A DNA stretch of 52,337 nucleotides. It comes from a virus. The stretch lies in IMG/VR virus record IMGVR_UViG_3300035698_016849, positions 1 to 52,337 of that record; one strand, 5' to 3'. Shown piece after piece: positions 1 to 6,638 of the stretch (within the stretch, counting starts at the first letter, position 1; every line of letters begins with the position of its first letter). The notes beneath the pieces are model-generated. The model did no database searches and had not been told where the DNA came from. It saw nothing but the letters and a program-made list of their open reading frames with translations. A program made the translations under genes and the position numbers.

Positions 1-154
1 CTTTATCATCATGCTTGTCATAATATTCACATATACTGCTATGTGAATCGGGATTGAGTTGTCTCTTATCTGTTTTTATTTCTTCTCGCTGTTCCCTGTT
101 AAAATATGCCACTGTTCCTTGTCCGTTAGATACTACACTAAAAAATTTACACAT
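1..154 (-). CDS. Partial phage protein of the MCKFFS-starting family (DUF7666-like)
   Basis: The gene starts at 154 on the minus strand and runs off the left edge, so only its first 51 codons are visible. The N-terminus reads MCKFFSVVSNGQGTVAYF and continues with a PDSHSSICEYY motif. From memory, this pairing (a CKFFS start and a later DSHSSI motif) is typical of a small protein found in many phages and prophages whose function is unknown to me. A GGAAGTGAAT sequence just upstream serves as ribosome site. It is the last visible gene of the leftward block. Confidence 0.6.
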   Translation of the reverse strand, partial: MCKFFSVVSNGQGTVAYFNREQREEIKTDKRQLNPDSHSSICEYYDKHDDK

Positions 155-194
155 TATTCACTTCCTTATTTTATCCTGTCTTTAATTTTATTGA

Positions 195-401
195 TTAATC
201 TGAATTTTTTAAAAATGCTTCGACTTCATCAAATTTCTCATTGTAAAAGGTTTTTGCCTTATCGTATTGCGCTTCTCGTTCTTCATCCTTAGTATCTGAA
301 AAATCATATATCAAATCAACGTGTGATTCTCCTTGCTCAAATGATGTCTGTGCAACTTTTCGTATTAATTCAATTAATTCTGCTTGTTGTTTTGCTTGCA
401 T
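195..401 (-). CDS. Hypothetical small acidic helical protein (68 aa)
   Basis: This 68-residue protein begins MQAKQQAELIELIRK and is rich in Glu, Lys and Asp with almost no hydrophobic core, so it is probably mostly helical. AAAAAGGAGA precedes the ATG. It follows the 415-678 gene in the same leftward operon. I do not recognise a family. Confidence 0.7.
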   Translation of the reverse strand: MQAKQQAELIELIRKVAQTSFEQGESHVDLIYDFSDTKDEEREAQYDKAKTFYNEKFDEVEAFLKNSD

Positions 402-414
402 AATAATCTCCTTT

Positions 415-678
415 TTATCCTATCTTTAATATTCTCACATTTATTAATTCTATTTTAAGATTACTGTAATTATTTTCTTGCACTTTAACTGTATCTATAC
501 ATTTATCCTCATAATCTTGATAAGTTTTTGATTTTAATATCTGAATAATATCAAGCAAAACTGGCGAGTTATTTTCTAATGCTGTATCTAAGTTGTAGGA
601 ATTTTTAATCGCCATATAGGCTCTATCGTCAATCTTAAAATTTAAATTGTTCATAGTTATTATTTGAGATTTTTCCAT
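415..678 (-). CDS. Hypothetical protein (87 aa)
   Basis: The protein begins MEKSQIITMNNLNF and has mixed alpha/beta character with no Cys motif and no membrane segment. An alternative start at the second Met (MNNLNF) would shorten it by eight residues; the first ATG has a GGAGTATC sequence close upstream and is preferred. It is part of the co-directional leftward block. Function is unknown. Confidence 0.65.
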   Translation of the reverse strand: MEKSQIITMNNLNFKIDDRAYMAIKNSYNLDTALENNSPVLLDIIQILKSKTYQDYEDKCIDTVKVQENNYSNLKIELINVRILKIG

Positions 679-717
679 TCCTGATACTCCTATTTAATAG
701 ACATTAATTTGTTGATT

Positions 718-903
718 TTATTTCCCTTCTGCCTCGTTTTTCATCCAGTCATACGCTTTAACTATATTATCAACATCGTGTATGAATGAACCTCTATCAT
801 CTGAATATCCCTCAATACTAACCTTATTAGGATATATAGTTATTGTTGCACTTAATTTTTTCCTGAGCCCATCAAATTCTACTAGCTTAATAGCTGACAT
901 CAT
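718..903 (-). CDS. Hypothetical small protein (61 aa)
   Basis: The protein starts MMSAIKLVEFDGL after a GGCGGGTGA ribosome site. It has alternating polar and hydrophobic residues (SATITIYPNKVSIEG) suggesting a beta hairpin, then a C-terminal helix. It lies 14 nt downstream of the zinc-ribbon gene at 920-1366 and is probably co-transcribed from the promoter at 1394-1422. No family is recognised. Confidence 0.65.
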   Translation of the reverse strand: MMSAIKLVEFDGLRKKLSATITIYPNKVSIEGYSDDRGSFIHDVDNIVKAYDWMKNEAEGK

Positions 904-919
904 TCACCCGCCTCTTTAT

Positions 920-1366
920 TTATATTAATTTATTCCAAATACAACCATTTGCATCCAAATGTACTTTTCTTACATGCTCATTGCTTCTACAAGCAGGGCA
1001 TTTCTTTAAATTCCAAATTACTTTCTTACATTCATGGCAGTAATTAACTTCGGGGTCTTCTTCATTATTCGCATCTTTTTCACTTAATAAGTCTGGGTCA
1101 GTTTCTTTTAATTTTTCATCTCTTGCTTGCACATAATCATCAAGAACTTTTTGTACATTCTGTTTAATTTCATTAAGGTAATTTATATTTTCTTCGTCAA
1201 TGTATAATCTGAAACCTGCACATTCGTCATCTTCTTCATTTACTTCATATGCTTCTTCTACTTCATTTATATATTTGATGTTATTCAAATCATCCCAAAT
1301 ATTCTTTAATTCACTTGTTTTTAATCTATCTGCCCCTATTCTAATACTTAATTCATTTACAAACAT
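920..1366 (-). CDS. Hypothetical protein with C-terminal zinc ribbon (148 aa)
   Basis: The N-terminal two thirds are acidic and helical (a run of EVEEAYEVNEEDDE near residue 40) and the C-terminus carries two Cys pairs, CHECKK and CPACRS, about ten residues apart, which fits a zinc ribbon or knuckle. AACGAGGAGAAT gives a strong ribosome site before the ATG. It is the first gene after the minus-strand promoter at 1394-1422, whose predicted transcript start is about 20 nt upstream of the ATG. A role in nucleic-acid or protein binding is plausible but only inferred from the metal site. Confidence 0.75.
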   Translation of the reverse strand: MFVNELSIRIGADRLKTSELKNIWDDLNNIKYINEVEEAYEVNEEDDECAGFRLYIDEENINYLNEIKQNVQKVLDDYVQARDEKLKETDPDLLSEKDANNEEDPEVNYCHECKKVIWNLKKCPACRSNEHVRKVHLDANGCIWNKLI

Positions 1367-1393
1367 TTTAATTCTCCTCGTTTAACCTATACA

Positions 1394-1422
1394 AGTATAA
1401 CATATCAAACTCGTTCTGTCAA
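1394..1422 (-). promoter_or_regulatory. Sigma-70-like promoter, leftward
   Basis: Read on the minus strand, TTGACA (1417-1422) is followed after 17 nt by TATACT (1394-1399). The stretch before the -10 ends in ATGT, as in the plus-strand promoters of this window. It lies inside the 3' end of the 1405-1950 gene and directs transcription into 920-1366. Confidence 0.75.
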
Positions 1423-1950
1423 CCCCTCATGGATTTTTCCCATATTTATTTTTAACTCTTCTATTGCCTTATTTTCTGTATTTAAGTAATCATTGATTTT
1501 AATGGGTGGCTCTTTAAAATTAACTGGATTAACATAGAATTTAAAGCCCTCTGCTTCGTCTATATAGTCTTTTAAGCTAGTGCCTTCACTTGCCCACGAA
1601 TAACCCAATATATGCGCTTGATTTTTACTGACATGAAATAAATGAGGCAATTGTTTATGAAATTGAGCAATTGTTAAATCAATAAAAATTTCATCATCCT
1701 TACCTTTATAACTAATCCAAAAATGCTCTGCGGAAATTATGTCTATATTCATTTTGCCATAATATAAATATAAATTATTTATTATATCTGTCTTATAGAA
1801 TAACATTCCCAAAAATAAACAAGCATATTCACACATAGAAGTTACCGCAAGAGGATATTCACAATCAATATCTTCATCTTCTAATTCAAGCCACTTCAAA
1901 AATTTCTTATCTATGCTTTTATGATTCAATATTTTATTTATATTATTCAT
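1405..1950 (-). CDS. Putative transglutaminase/papain-fold protein (181 aa)
   Basis: No family is certain. The protein has a Cys in a helical context (TSMCEYACLFLG, near residues 38-49), followed by AEHFWISYKG and then FIDLTIAQF. A Cys, then His-x-Trp, then Asp in an IDxT..QF context is the order of the Cys-His-Asp triad in transglutaminase-like and related cysteine-peptidase folds, and this arrangement recurs in short phage proteins. If correct it would be a cytosolic amidase, peptidase or crosslinking enzyme acting on host or phage proteins. The alternative is a catalytically unrelated phage protein. The start overlaps the upstream gene's stop by four bases (ATGA). Confidence 0.5.
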   Translation of the reverse strand: MNNINKILNHKSIDKKFLKWLELEDEDIDCEYPLAVTSMCEYACLFLGMLFYKTDIINNLYLYYGKMNIDIISAEHFWISYKGKDDEIFIDLTIAQFHKQLPHLFHVSKNQAHILGYSWASEGTSLKDYIDEAEGFKFYVNPVNFKEPPIKINDYLNTENKAIEELKINMGKIHEGLTERV

Positions 1951-2144
1951 TTTATATCTTTTTTTAGTTGTCGAACAACGTTTTTATATAGTTGTTTGTT
2001 TTCCTTCTTGCATTCTTTAACTTCTCTAGTATATCGTTCTTGGTCTGTAAGTGAAGACAGAGTGCAACCAACTAAATTTTCTTTAAGTTGTATACTTTCC
2101 AGATTTAAATAAATTATTTTAATAGTTGTTATTATATTTTTCAT
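1947..2144 (-). CDS. Hypothetical small basic protein (65 aa)
   Basis: The protein begins MKNIITTIKIIYLN and ends in a Lys-rich helix (ECKKENKQLYKNVVRQLKKD) of coiled-coil character. An AAGGAGAAAGC ribosome site precedes it and its stop overlaps the start of 1405-1950, so the two genes are translationally coupled. There is no clear signal peptide and no family match. Confidence 0.6.
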   Translation of the reverse strand: MKNIITTIKIIYLNLESIQLKENLVGCTLSSLTDQERYTREVKECKKENKQLYKNVVRQLKKDIK

Positions 2145-2161
2145 CTTCGCTTTCTCCTTTT

Positions 2162-2335
2162 TTAAATTTTCATTTTAAATTTTCGTAATTCAGTTTTAGA
2201 TACCCCTGTTAAGCGATTAGCGGTATCTACATTGGCTTCGGGTATGATTTTAAAGAGTTCACCTTTGCGACCTCTTTGCAACCATGCAAACTTTTTAATT
2301 TTATCATATAGTTGTTTTTGGTTTGATATCTCCAC
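2162..2335 (-). CDS. Hypothetical small basic protein (57 aa), possible DNA-binding fold
   Basis: I place the start at the GTG at 2335, which has GAGGT seven bases upstream and follows the preceding stop closely; a GTG at 2362 is also open. The product is rich in Lys and Arg (WLQRGRKGELFKIIPEA, then TANRLTGVSKTELRKFKM). The C-terminal half could be a helix-turn-helix. That reading is by eye only. Confidence 0.5.
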   Translation of the reverse strand: MEISNQKQLYDKIKKFAWLQRGRKGELFKIIPEANVDTANRLTGVSKTELRKFKMKI

Positions 2336-2337
2336 TG

Positions 2338-2499
2338 TTATACCTCGTTCCTTTTTACCCACTTTTTACAGTTCAAACAATAATATACATAACTTCCATT
2401 AAATATTGAATAAAACACATTGGCTTTATTACAATATGAACACTTAGCATTGCAATTTTTATTTCTTATAATTATATCATCTATTGTTGCGGAGAACAT
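2338..2499 (-). CDS. Small zinc-finger protein (53 aa)
   Basis: The translation begins MFSATIDDIIIRNKNC, then CNAKCSYCNK and, about 20 residues later, CLNCKKWVKR. The CxxC pairs (CSYC and CLNC) form a four-Cys zinc ribbon that covers most of the protein. GTGAGGTAAAT gives the ribosome site. The stop lies just before the GTG of 2162-2335. Confidence 0.6.
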   Translation of the reverse strand: MFSATIDDIIIRNKNCNAKCSYCNKANVFYSIFNGSYVYYCLNCKKWVKRNEV

Positions 2500-2533
2500 A
2501 TTTACCTCACTTTTTAGTTTATAATCTCAAAAT

Positions 2534-2722
2534 TTAACATCTTTCTATGTAGCCCTCTATTTTAAGTTCTTTTAAATACAAATTCCGTTTCTTTTTATTT
2601 TTAAAGATTCTAACACCAAAAAAATCGCTGCCATCTTTATGCTTATCAACTCCATTATGAGTATTGACTGTATATTTACATTTACCTATATTATCCATTA
2701 TATAAAATTGTTTAATACTCAT
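2534..2722 (-). CDS. Hypothetical small protein (62 aa)
   Basis: The protein begins MSIKQFYIMDNIGKCKY and carries a basic C-terminal half (RIFKNKKKRNLYLKELK). AAGGAGAATCA precedes the ATG. It sits in the tightly packed leftward operon between two zinc-ribbon genes. No family is recognised. Confidence 0.65.
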   Translation of the reverse strand: MSIKQFYIMDNIGKCKYTVNTHNGVDKHKDGSDFFGVRIFKNKKKRNLYLKELKIEGYIERC

Positions 2723-2734
2723 AATTGATTCTCC

Positions 2735-2905
2735 TTATTTTTCTTCTTTGCATTGTTTACATATATCCCACTGAAAATCTTTCTCAACGATAACACCACC
2801 TATCCATACCCCACAACACCCACAATTTGCCCCTATTTTTAATTGTGATATTTTATAATATCCACGATAATTTAAAAATTCTTTTATTCTTTCTTTAATT
2901 TTCAT
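2735..2905 (-). CDS. Small zinc-ribbon protein (56 aa)
   Basis: Residues near the middle read GANCGCCGVWIGG and the C-terminus reads ICKQCKEEK, so two Cys pairs bracket a short beta hairpin as in zinc ribbons. I choose the ATG at 2905 with GCGAGG upstream; an in-frame TTG at 2959 would add 18 residues but has a Shine-Dalgarno that is too close. Function unknown. Confidence 0.6.
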   Translation of the reverse strand: MKIKERIKEFLNYRGYYKISQLKIGANCGCCGVWIGGVIVEKDFQWDICKQCKEEK

Positions 2906-2962
2906 TTTGCCTCGCCTATTTATAGCCCAAATTTTTAAAATAGCTTCGTAAATGTTCAAGCC

Positions 2963-3247
2963 TTATATAGCATAATATTTGAAATCTTTTAGACTCATGT
3001 AATTGTTATCAACAATAAATGCTATATTTTTTGGTCTGATTACTCTGAGCCTTTCATCTGAAATTTCGCTTGTTATCACTGCAATCATAATATTATTGTA
3101 ATCATCATAACATACATATTGATATTTTGCTTGATTCCAACTTCTCGGAAAGGTTTTAATTTTCCTTATGCAGGTAATTTTAACGTGCGTTTTTATTGCT
3201 TTTATTTGACTAAGCAAATAGTTTTCATCTTGTTTTATTTGTAACAT
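2963..3247 (-). CDS. Hypothetical protein (94 aa)
   Basis: The start at 3247 (MLQIKQDENYLLSQ) has AAGAGGATAG upstream and follows the stop of the upstream gene. A start at 3274 would overlap that gene by 22 bases. The protein has an N-terminal helix and a beta-rich remainder with KYQYVCYDDYNNIMIAVITSE. No conserved motif is recognised. Confidence 0.6.
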   Translation of the reverse strand: MLQIKQDENYLLSQIKAIKTHVKITCIRKIKTFPRSWNQAKYQYVCYDDYNNIMIAVITSEISDERLRVIRPKNIAFIVDNNYMSLKDFKYYAI

Positions 3248-3252
3248 TTTTT

Positions 3253-3558
3253 CTATCCTCTTATTAATATGCAAGTGTTTCTGTCTGTTTTTAATGGTAG
3301 CTTACAAAATAAATTAATAAATCTTGTTGTTGTGTGATTCATAAAGATTATTTTTCTATGTCCATCATAACCCCATAACGGCATTAAATTTGATTCTCCA
3401 CCTGAAGTATAAACATATTCTTTTTTCCTTGGGTGCTTTAATGCTTGCTCACATAATATACAATCTTGTAGTTTTTGCTCTTCATCTAGCGTCATGCTTA
3501 TAGCTTGTCTATATACCGTTCCGCCTCTGTTTGTTCTTGTGTGATAAGATACTTTCAT
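3253..3558 (-). CDS. Hypothetical protein (101 aa)
   Basis: The product begins MKVSYHTRTNRGGTVYRQ and contains scattered Cys, a CILCEQ pair, and HPRKKEYVYTSGGESN. The single CxxC does not establish a zinc site. It follows the zinc-ribbon gene 3576-3974 by 17 nt and shares its direction. I do not recognise a family. Confidence 0.65.
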   Translation of the reverse strand: MKVSYHTRTNRGGTVYRQAISMTLDEEQKLQDCILCEQALKHPRKKEYVYTSGGESNLMPLWGYDGHRKIIFMNHTTTRFINLFCKLPLKTDRNTCILIRG

Positions 3559-3575
3559 TTTTTAAATTCCTCTGT

Positions 3576-3974
3576 TTAAATTTCTTCTGTTAAAAATATA
3601 TCTTCCGATTCAACACAATTTCTGATTCCACAATTCGTGCATGGCAATATAAAAGGAAAGCTATGTTCTTCTTCTATATTTGATACCTGTTCATCTTCAC
3701 ATTCGGGGCATTTGTAATGTAACACACTTTTCGACATTTTAATTTTAGTGTTGTCTGAATAATCTGATTCAACTTCTCGGACTCTGAACCAATAATCATC
3801 AAGATTCAATGACATATCATCATCACAATCATTCAGAAATTCTATAAAGTCATATAGGGTATATTCTGCCTTGTCATTAGCACTTCCTGTACCTTGTGCC
3901 ACTGTTACCCAATTTTCCAATCCTGTATCTTCTCTATCTACCTTACCAGCTAATCCCTTTTCTACAATAAACAT
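3576..3974 (-). CDS. Hypothetical protein with C-terminal zinc ribbon (132 aa)
   Basis: The start at 3974 (MFIVEKGLAGK) has AAGGAAGGT a few bases upstream and is favoured over an upstream in-frame start at 3995, which would overlap the preceding gene. The C-terminal region reads YKCPECEDEQ, then ILPCTNCGIRNC, so two Cys pairs form a zinc ribbon. The N-terminal part has AEYTLYDFIEFLND, probably helical. An adaptor or regulator is possible but unproven. Confidence 0.7.
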   Translation of the reverse strand: MFIVEKGLAGKVDREDTGLENWVTVAQGTGSANDKAEYTLYDFIEFLNDCDDDMSLNLDDYWFRVREVESDYSDNTKIKMSKSVLHYKCPECEDEQVSNIEEEHSFPFILPCTNCGIRNCVESEDIFLTEEI

Positions 3975-3988
3975 TTTGACCTTCCTTT

Positions 3989-4357
3989 TTAACAACTAAC
4001 ATATAAATTTTTATTTAATGTGAAATGATTATCATTTACACCATTTATATATATAGTTATTATTTGTTTGTTATCTCCAATTACTAAAATTATATCATAA
4101 ACAGAATTGTAATTTATTCTGTAACATATCTTTCGTAAATATTCACCTTCTATATAGTATTCAAAAATATCAGCCGAACTCAATTCTAAATCTTTTATAA
4201 ATAATAACAAATTTTTAATATCAATTATTCTATGCTTTAAATTTTCTAAGCAGTGTTGAGTATAATCCCAATCAAGCCCATTTAGTCTATCATTAAAATC
4301 ATTTAATAGTTTCTTATGTCCTGATTCAATGTAAATTTCTTTGTGATACCTTTGCAT
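3989..4357 (-). CDS. Hypothetical protein (122 aa)
   Basis: The protein begins MQRYHKEIYIESGHKK and has an N-terminal helical half and a beta-rich C-terminal half ending in NDNHFTLNKNLYVSC. No membrane segment, signal peptide or metal motif is evident. The gene starts 1 nt after the upstream stop. No family is recognised. Confidence 0.65.
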   Translation of the reverse strand: MQRYHKEIYIESGHKKLLNDFNDRLNGLDWDYTQHCLENLKHRIIDIKNLLLFIKDLELSSADIFEYYIEGEYLRKICYRINYNSVYDIILVIGDNKQIITIYINGVNDNHFTLNKNLYVSC

Positions 4358-4358
4358 G

Positions 4359-4493
4359 TTATACCTCTATATCCTTTTTGACTGCTTCAATCTCTCTTAA
4401 ACAATCTAAATTCTCATTGTTATTAGACAACTCAAATAGATGTTCATTTTTTATTATGTCTTTAATTATTGACTGTTTTATTTTTGCGTACAT
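4359..4493 (-). CDS. Hypothetical small protein (44 aa)
   Basis: The start at 4493 (MYAKIKQSIIKDI) has AAAGGAC at proper spacing and is preferred to a longer open frame reaching 4565, which would lie inside another gene. It overlaps the 3' end of the 4478-4636 gene by 16 nt. The protein is helical and charged, with no recognised family. Confidence 0.55.
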   Translation of the reverse strand: MYAKIKQSIIKDIIKNEHLFELSNNNENLDCLREIEAVKKDIEV

Positions 4494-4636
4494 AATTTGT
4501 CCTTTATTTCTTTTAAGCATAATTTGCAATTGTTGCGACAAATGGGGTAGGCAAGTATGCAACATGCCTTTTCAATGGTTTTAACTTCTCCATATCCTAA
4601 CTGATTCGCTTTATTTATTATTTCAAAATCCCTCAT
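4478..4636 (-). CDS. Small Cys-rich protein (52 aa)
   Basis: The translation is MRDFEIINKANQLGYGE followed by KACCILAYPICRNNCKLCLK and a Lys-rich end. Six Cys residues within about 25 positions suggest metal binding. Weak AAAATAA upstream makes the start less certain. It fills an otherwise empty gap between 4493 and 4649 in the same direction as its neighbours. Confidence 0.5.
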   Translation of the reverse strand: MRDFEIINKANQLGYGEVKTIEKACCILAYPICRNNCKLCLKEIKDKLCTQK

Positions 4637-4648
4637 TTATTTTCCTTT

Positions 4649-4795
4649 TTAATCGGTTCCACTTTCTGTTACTATCATTCTACACTTTTTAGCCTCTGCC
4701 TCTAATATAGGTAAGCAGGAGTTATAAAGTTCATCATCTTCAAAAGTTGCAACAATCTGAGCGTGAATTTTTGATTCAAAATATACTGTAATCAT
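4649..4795 (-). CDS. Hypothetical small protein (48 aa)
   Basis: The product reads MITVYFESKIHAQIVATFED and ends KKCRMIVTESGTD. It is a small alpha/beta protein with no motif. The ATG follows the stop of 4797-5039 almost directly, consistent with coupled translation. Function unknown. Confidence 0.55.
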   Translation of the reverse strand: MITVYFESKIHAQIVATFEDDELYNSCLPILEAEAKKCRMIVTESGTD

Positions 4796-4796
4796 T

Positions 4797-5039
4797 TTAT
4801 GCCACCTCTTTGAAATTATTAATCCAAGCCTTGCGCTCGTTTAGTTGTCTACCTATATTAATGACCAAACTTAACTCTATTTCATTTACCCGACAATCTT
4901 CTGCCATATGTTGAATTGTAATATAATCGTTGGTATATGATAAAAATAAATCAATTAGCATGTCTTCATAATCTTGCACTGTTAAACATGAATAGCTATC
5001 TAAAAATTCTTTTGCACTCAGTTTGACAATATCAATCAT
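4797..5039 (-). CDS. Hypothetical protein (80 aa), possible helix-turn-helix
   Basis: The protein begins MIDIVKLSAKEFLDSY and contains YITIQHMAEDCRVNEIELSL, which has the spacing of a helix-turn-helix with an Ala in the first helix and a turn before VNEIELS. This is suggestive only. It is the first gene downstream of the minus-strand promoter at 5093-5121 and of the palindromes at 5230-5280, so a regulatory role would fit the context. Confidence 0.6.
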   Translation of the reverse strand: MIDIVKLSAKEFLDSYSCLTVQDYEDMLIDLFLSYTNDYITIQHMAEDCRVNEIELSLVINIGRQLNERKAWINNFKEVA

Positions 5040-5092
5040 TTTTTCGTGGTCTGTTAAAATTTCTGTTTTTAATAATCAAATGTCAATATTCA

Positions 5093-5121
5093 AACATAGC
5101 ATATTTTTTTTTAAATGTCAA
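5093..5121 (-). promoter_or_regulatory. Candidate leftward promoter
   Basis: On the minus strand, GGGGTTGACA (TTGACA at 5116-5121) is followed after 17 nt by TATGTT (5093-5098). The GGGG before the -35 is shared with the promoter at 1394-1422. The next gene downstream starts at 5039. Confidence 0.55.
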
Positions 5122-5229
5122 CCCCAACCCATAAAATAGTTGCGGGAATTTTCAAACCTTTATATATAGGTAAATACTTTCGAGAATGTGAGTGCCCTAT
5201 ATAGAACGATTTTAAATCTAGCCTTGTAT

Positions 5230-5249
5230 CTTGTGAAATGTTTCACAAG
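5230..5249. promoter_or_regulatory. Palindrome CTTGTGAAA-TG-TTTCACAAG
   Basis: Nine-base arms are perfect inverted repeats around a two-base centre. The short spacing fits a dimeric repressor operator better than a terminator. The half-site contains GTGAA, shared with the neighbouring palindrome and with two palindromes near 11.1 kb. Confidence 0.6.
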
Positions 5250-5250
5250 T

Positions 5251-5280
5251 AGACTTTATGTGAATATATTCACAAAGTCT
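5251..5280. promoter_or_regulatory. Palindrome with TGTGAA/TTCACA core
   Basis: AGACTT at the left end pairs with AAGTCT at the right end, and inside it a 16-nt core (5259-5274) is TGTGAA-TATA-TTCACA. A two-base bulge separates outer and inner arms. It starts one base after the first palindrome and lacks a following T-tract, so an operator pair or a structured transcript is likelier than a terminator. Confidence 0.6.
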
Positions 5281-5420
5281 AGTATCCTGAAAAATCATTA
5301 ATTTTTAATCTGTAAATTATCAAAGAACATCATTTTTATTTTAAGCTCATTTTAAGAGCGTTTAAGCGTTTTTGTATCATAGCAAGGCTTGTCTATTGGT
5401 TACACTGTAAAGCCTTAAAT

Positions 5421-5792
5421 TTAGCACTCCATACACTCCAAAATATCAACAGTATCAAATAAGCATACGCACTCAAAACCAATATCATAAATAAAGCCCT
5501 TATAGCTTGCCTTTATAGCCTCTAAATATTTATCTATATCTAAACTATCATTATACATGCAACCGTGCTTTAAATTGTCCTTGTCACTATTCAGATTATA
5601 AATATTTTTATTATCTACATTTGCAACATGCAAAAATTTACCGCTTACAATTTTTTCTTTATTGATTTTATCAGTATAAAAAAATGAGCGACTTATTTTA
5701 TATTTTGTATCATTTTTAGTATATGAATTTTTACCAAAATTTGAAACTGTAATTTTATTTAATTTTGTATCTGAATAATGATATAATAACAT
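5421..5792 (-). CDS. Possible ADP-ribosyltransferase-like phage protein (123 aa)
   Basis: The N-terminus reads MLLYHYSDTKLNKITVSNFG, then KNSYTKNDTKYKISRSFFYTD; the C-terminus reads KASYKGFIYDIGFECVCLF. From memory, the order HYS, FGxNSYT, R-FFY and a late GFIYD-VCLF recurs in short phage and mobile-element proteins whose first strand resembles ADP-ribosyltransferase folds. I see no complete R-S-E triad, so activity is uncertain. It would act on a host protein or nucleic acid if catalytic. The alternative is an uncharacterised phage protein family. Confidence 0.45.
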   Translation of the reverse strand: MLLYHYSDTKLNKITVSNFGKNSYTKNDTKYKISRSFFYTDKINKEKIVSGKFLHVANVDNKNIYNLNSDKDNLKHGCMYNDSLDIDKYLEAIKASYKGFIYDIGFECVCLFDTVDILECMEC

Positions 5793-5811
5793 TTTTAAAT
5801 TTTTTCCTTTA

Positions 5812-5964
5812 TTAAACGTAAATATCTAAATGTTTAATTTTTCCTTGATTATCATACTCTATAAACTGCTTACGTTTTGTTTTATCCTGAATAATCTTTA
5901 TTCTTTTAATTGGATATATCAAGCGTATATTTCCACTTGTAACGTGTTCGATAATTGCGTACAT
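5812..5964 (-). CDS. Hypothetical small basic protein (50 aa)
   Basis: The product begins MYAIIEHVTSGNIRLIYPIK and is rich in Lys and Ile, with a small beta-sheet look. AAGGGTATGAC upstream is a good ribosome site. It overlaps the 3' end of the preceding TGA-interrupted gene in another frame and follows it directly. Function unknown. Confidence 0.6.
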   Translation of the reverse strand: MYAIIEHVTSGNIRLIYPIKRIKIIQDKTKRKQFIEYDNQGKIKHLDIYV

Positions 5965-6275
5965 GTCATACCCTTATATTTTTTTAATAACATTCTAAAA
6001 AATGATTTTGAAAACCAATTATCTAAAATAAATAATTCTAATTCTTTGGGTTCAATCGTTCCATCTTTCCATACAATAAAGCCCTCTTTATTTTTATTGT
6101 CAGTATAAAAAATAGAGGATTCACTATTAATAAATGCAATATCAATACACTTATTCAGCTCTGTTTTATTTTTACATTGTATCTTATTAATATTATCTTT
6201 AAATATTTTTCTTTTGTGATACCAGTATCCAGTACAATTTGTTTTATTCTTTCATACTTGAAAAAATGTATACAT
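5919..6275 (-). pseudogene. 118-codon gene interrupted by an in-frame TGA
   Basis: From an ATG at 6275 with AAAGGAT upstream, the frame reads MYTFFQV, meets TGA at 6252-6254, and then stays open for 110 codons to a TGA at 5919. The downstream part looks like real protein (NSESSIFYTDNKNKEGFIV, then KDGTIEPKELELFILDNW). No ATG, GTG or TTG lies soon after the stop in this frame. Standard TGA stops end many other genes here, so a global code change is not supported. A decayed gene, a sequencing error or programmed readthrough are the options. Confidence 0.55.
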
Positions 6276-6294
6276 AATTATTTTTATCCTTTGT

Positions 6295-6459
6295 TTAAGC
6301 TAAAAACTCTAATTTAGTCACCGCTTGCACATTGTCATTAAGTGTACCTAAATTAAACAATTTACCTATTTTATAATATTTTATTATCTCTTTGACTGTT
6401 CCATTTATCGGAGTTTCAATCGTATCATTATTTTTAAAAGTTACCTTCACATGCTTCAT
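6295..6459 (-). CDS. Hypothetical small protein (54 aa)
   Basis: The start at 6459 (MKHVKVTFKNNDTIE) has AAAGGCGG upstream; an in-frame ATG at 6483 would add eight residues (MKKAKAVI) but has no ribosome site. The N-terminal half looks like a beta hairpin, followed by a helix (TVKEIIKYYKIG). No family is recognised. Confidence 0.6.
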   Translation of the reverse strand: MKHVKVTFKNNDTIETPINGTVKEIIKYYKIGKLFNLGTLNDNVQAVTKLEFLA

Positions 6460-6489
6460 AATAACCGCCTTTGCTTTTTTCATATCTGT

Positions 6490-6636
6490 TTATAAATAAT
6501 ATGTTGTAATCTCGATATCATCTTTTAACACTGTGACCGTGTTTTTGCTCAATGTGTGCGTGAAGCCTTTATTATCTATAATAACTTTAGTACCTCTGCA
6601 AGTAAAATCATATTTTATAAATAGTTGTATTCCCAT
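6490..6636 (-). CDS. Hypothetical small protein (48 aa)
   Basis: The translation is MGIQLFIKYDFTCRGTKVII followed by DNKGFTHTLSKNTVTV, a compact beta-rich protein. GGTCTGATT precedes the ATG, a modest ribosome site, and the start lies just after the stop of the next gene upstream. Function unknown. Confidence 0.55.
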   Translation of the reverse strand: MGIQLFIKYDFTCRGTKVIIDNKGFTHTLSKNTVTVLKDDIEITTYYL

Positions 6637-6638
6637 AA

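Larger units (their letters stand above)
5122..5420. other. Intergenic region with palindromes
   Basis: No credible gene is seen here. The stretch holds two adjacent GTGAA palindromes (5230-5249 and 5251-5280), AT-rich spacer, and an inverted repeat AAGGCTT/AAGCCTT around 5384-5417 just beyond the stop of 5421-5792 that could act as a weak leftward terminator (no clear U-tract). Confidence 0.5.

Noticed and set aside
59-292. 77-codon plus-strand frame at the left edge
   Set aside because: It opposes the MCKFFS-type gene and the 195-401 gene and lacks a Shine-Dalgarno sequence.
5830-6108. 92-codon plus-strand frame
   Set aside because: It is antisense to two leftward frames with ribosome sites (5812-5964 and 5919-6275) and has the hydrophobic, Phe- and Asn-rich look of a reverse-strand shadow.
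5919-6275. Alternative genetic code with TGA as Trp
   Set aside because: Many convincing genes end with TGA immediately before or overlapping the next start, and Trp is encoded by TGG throughout.
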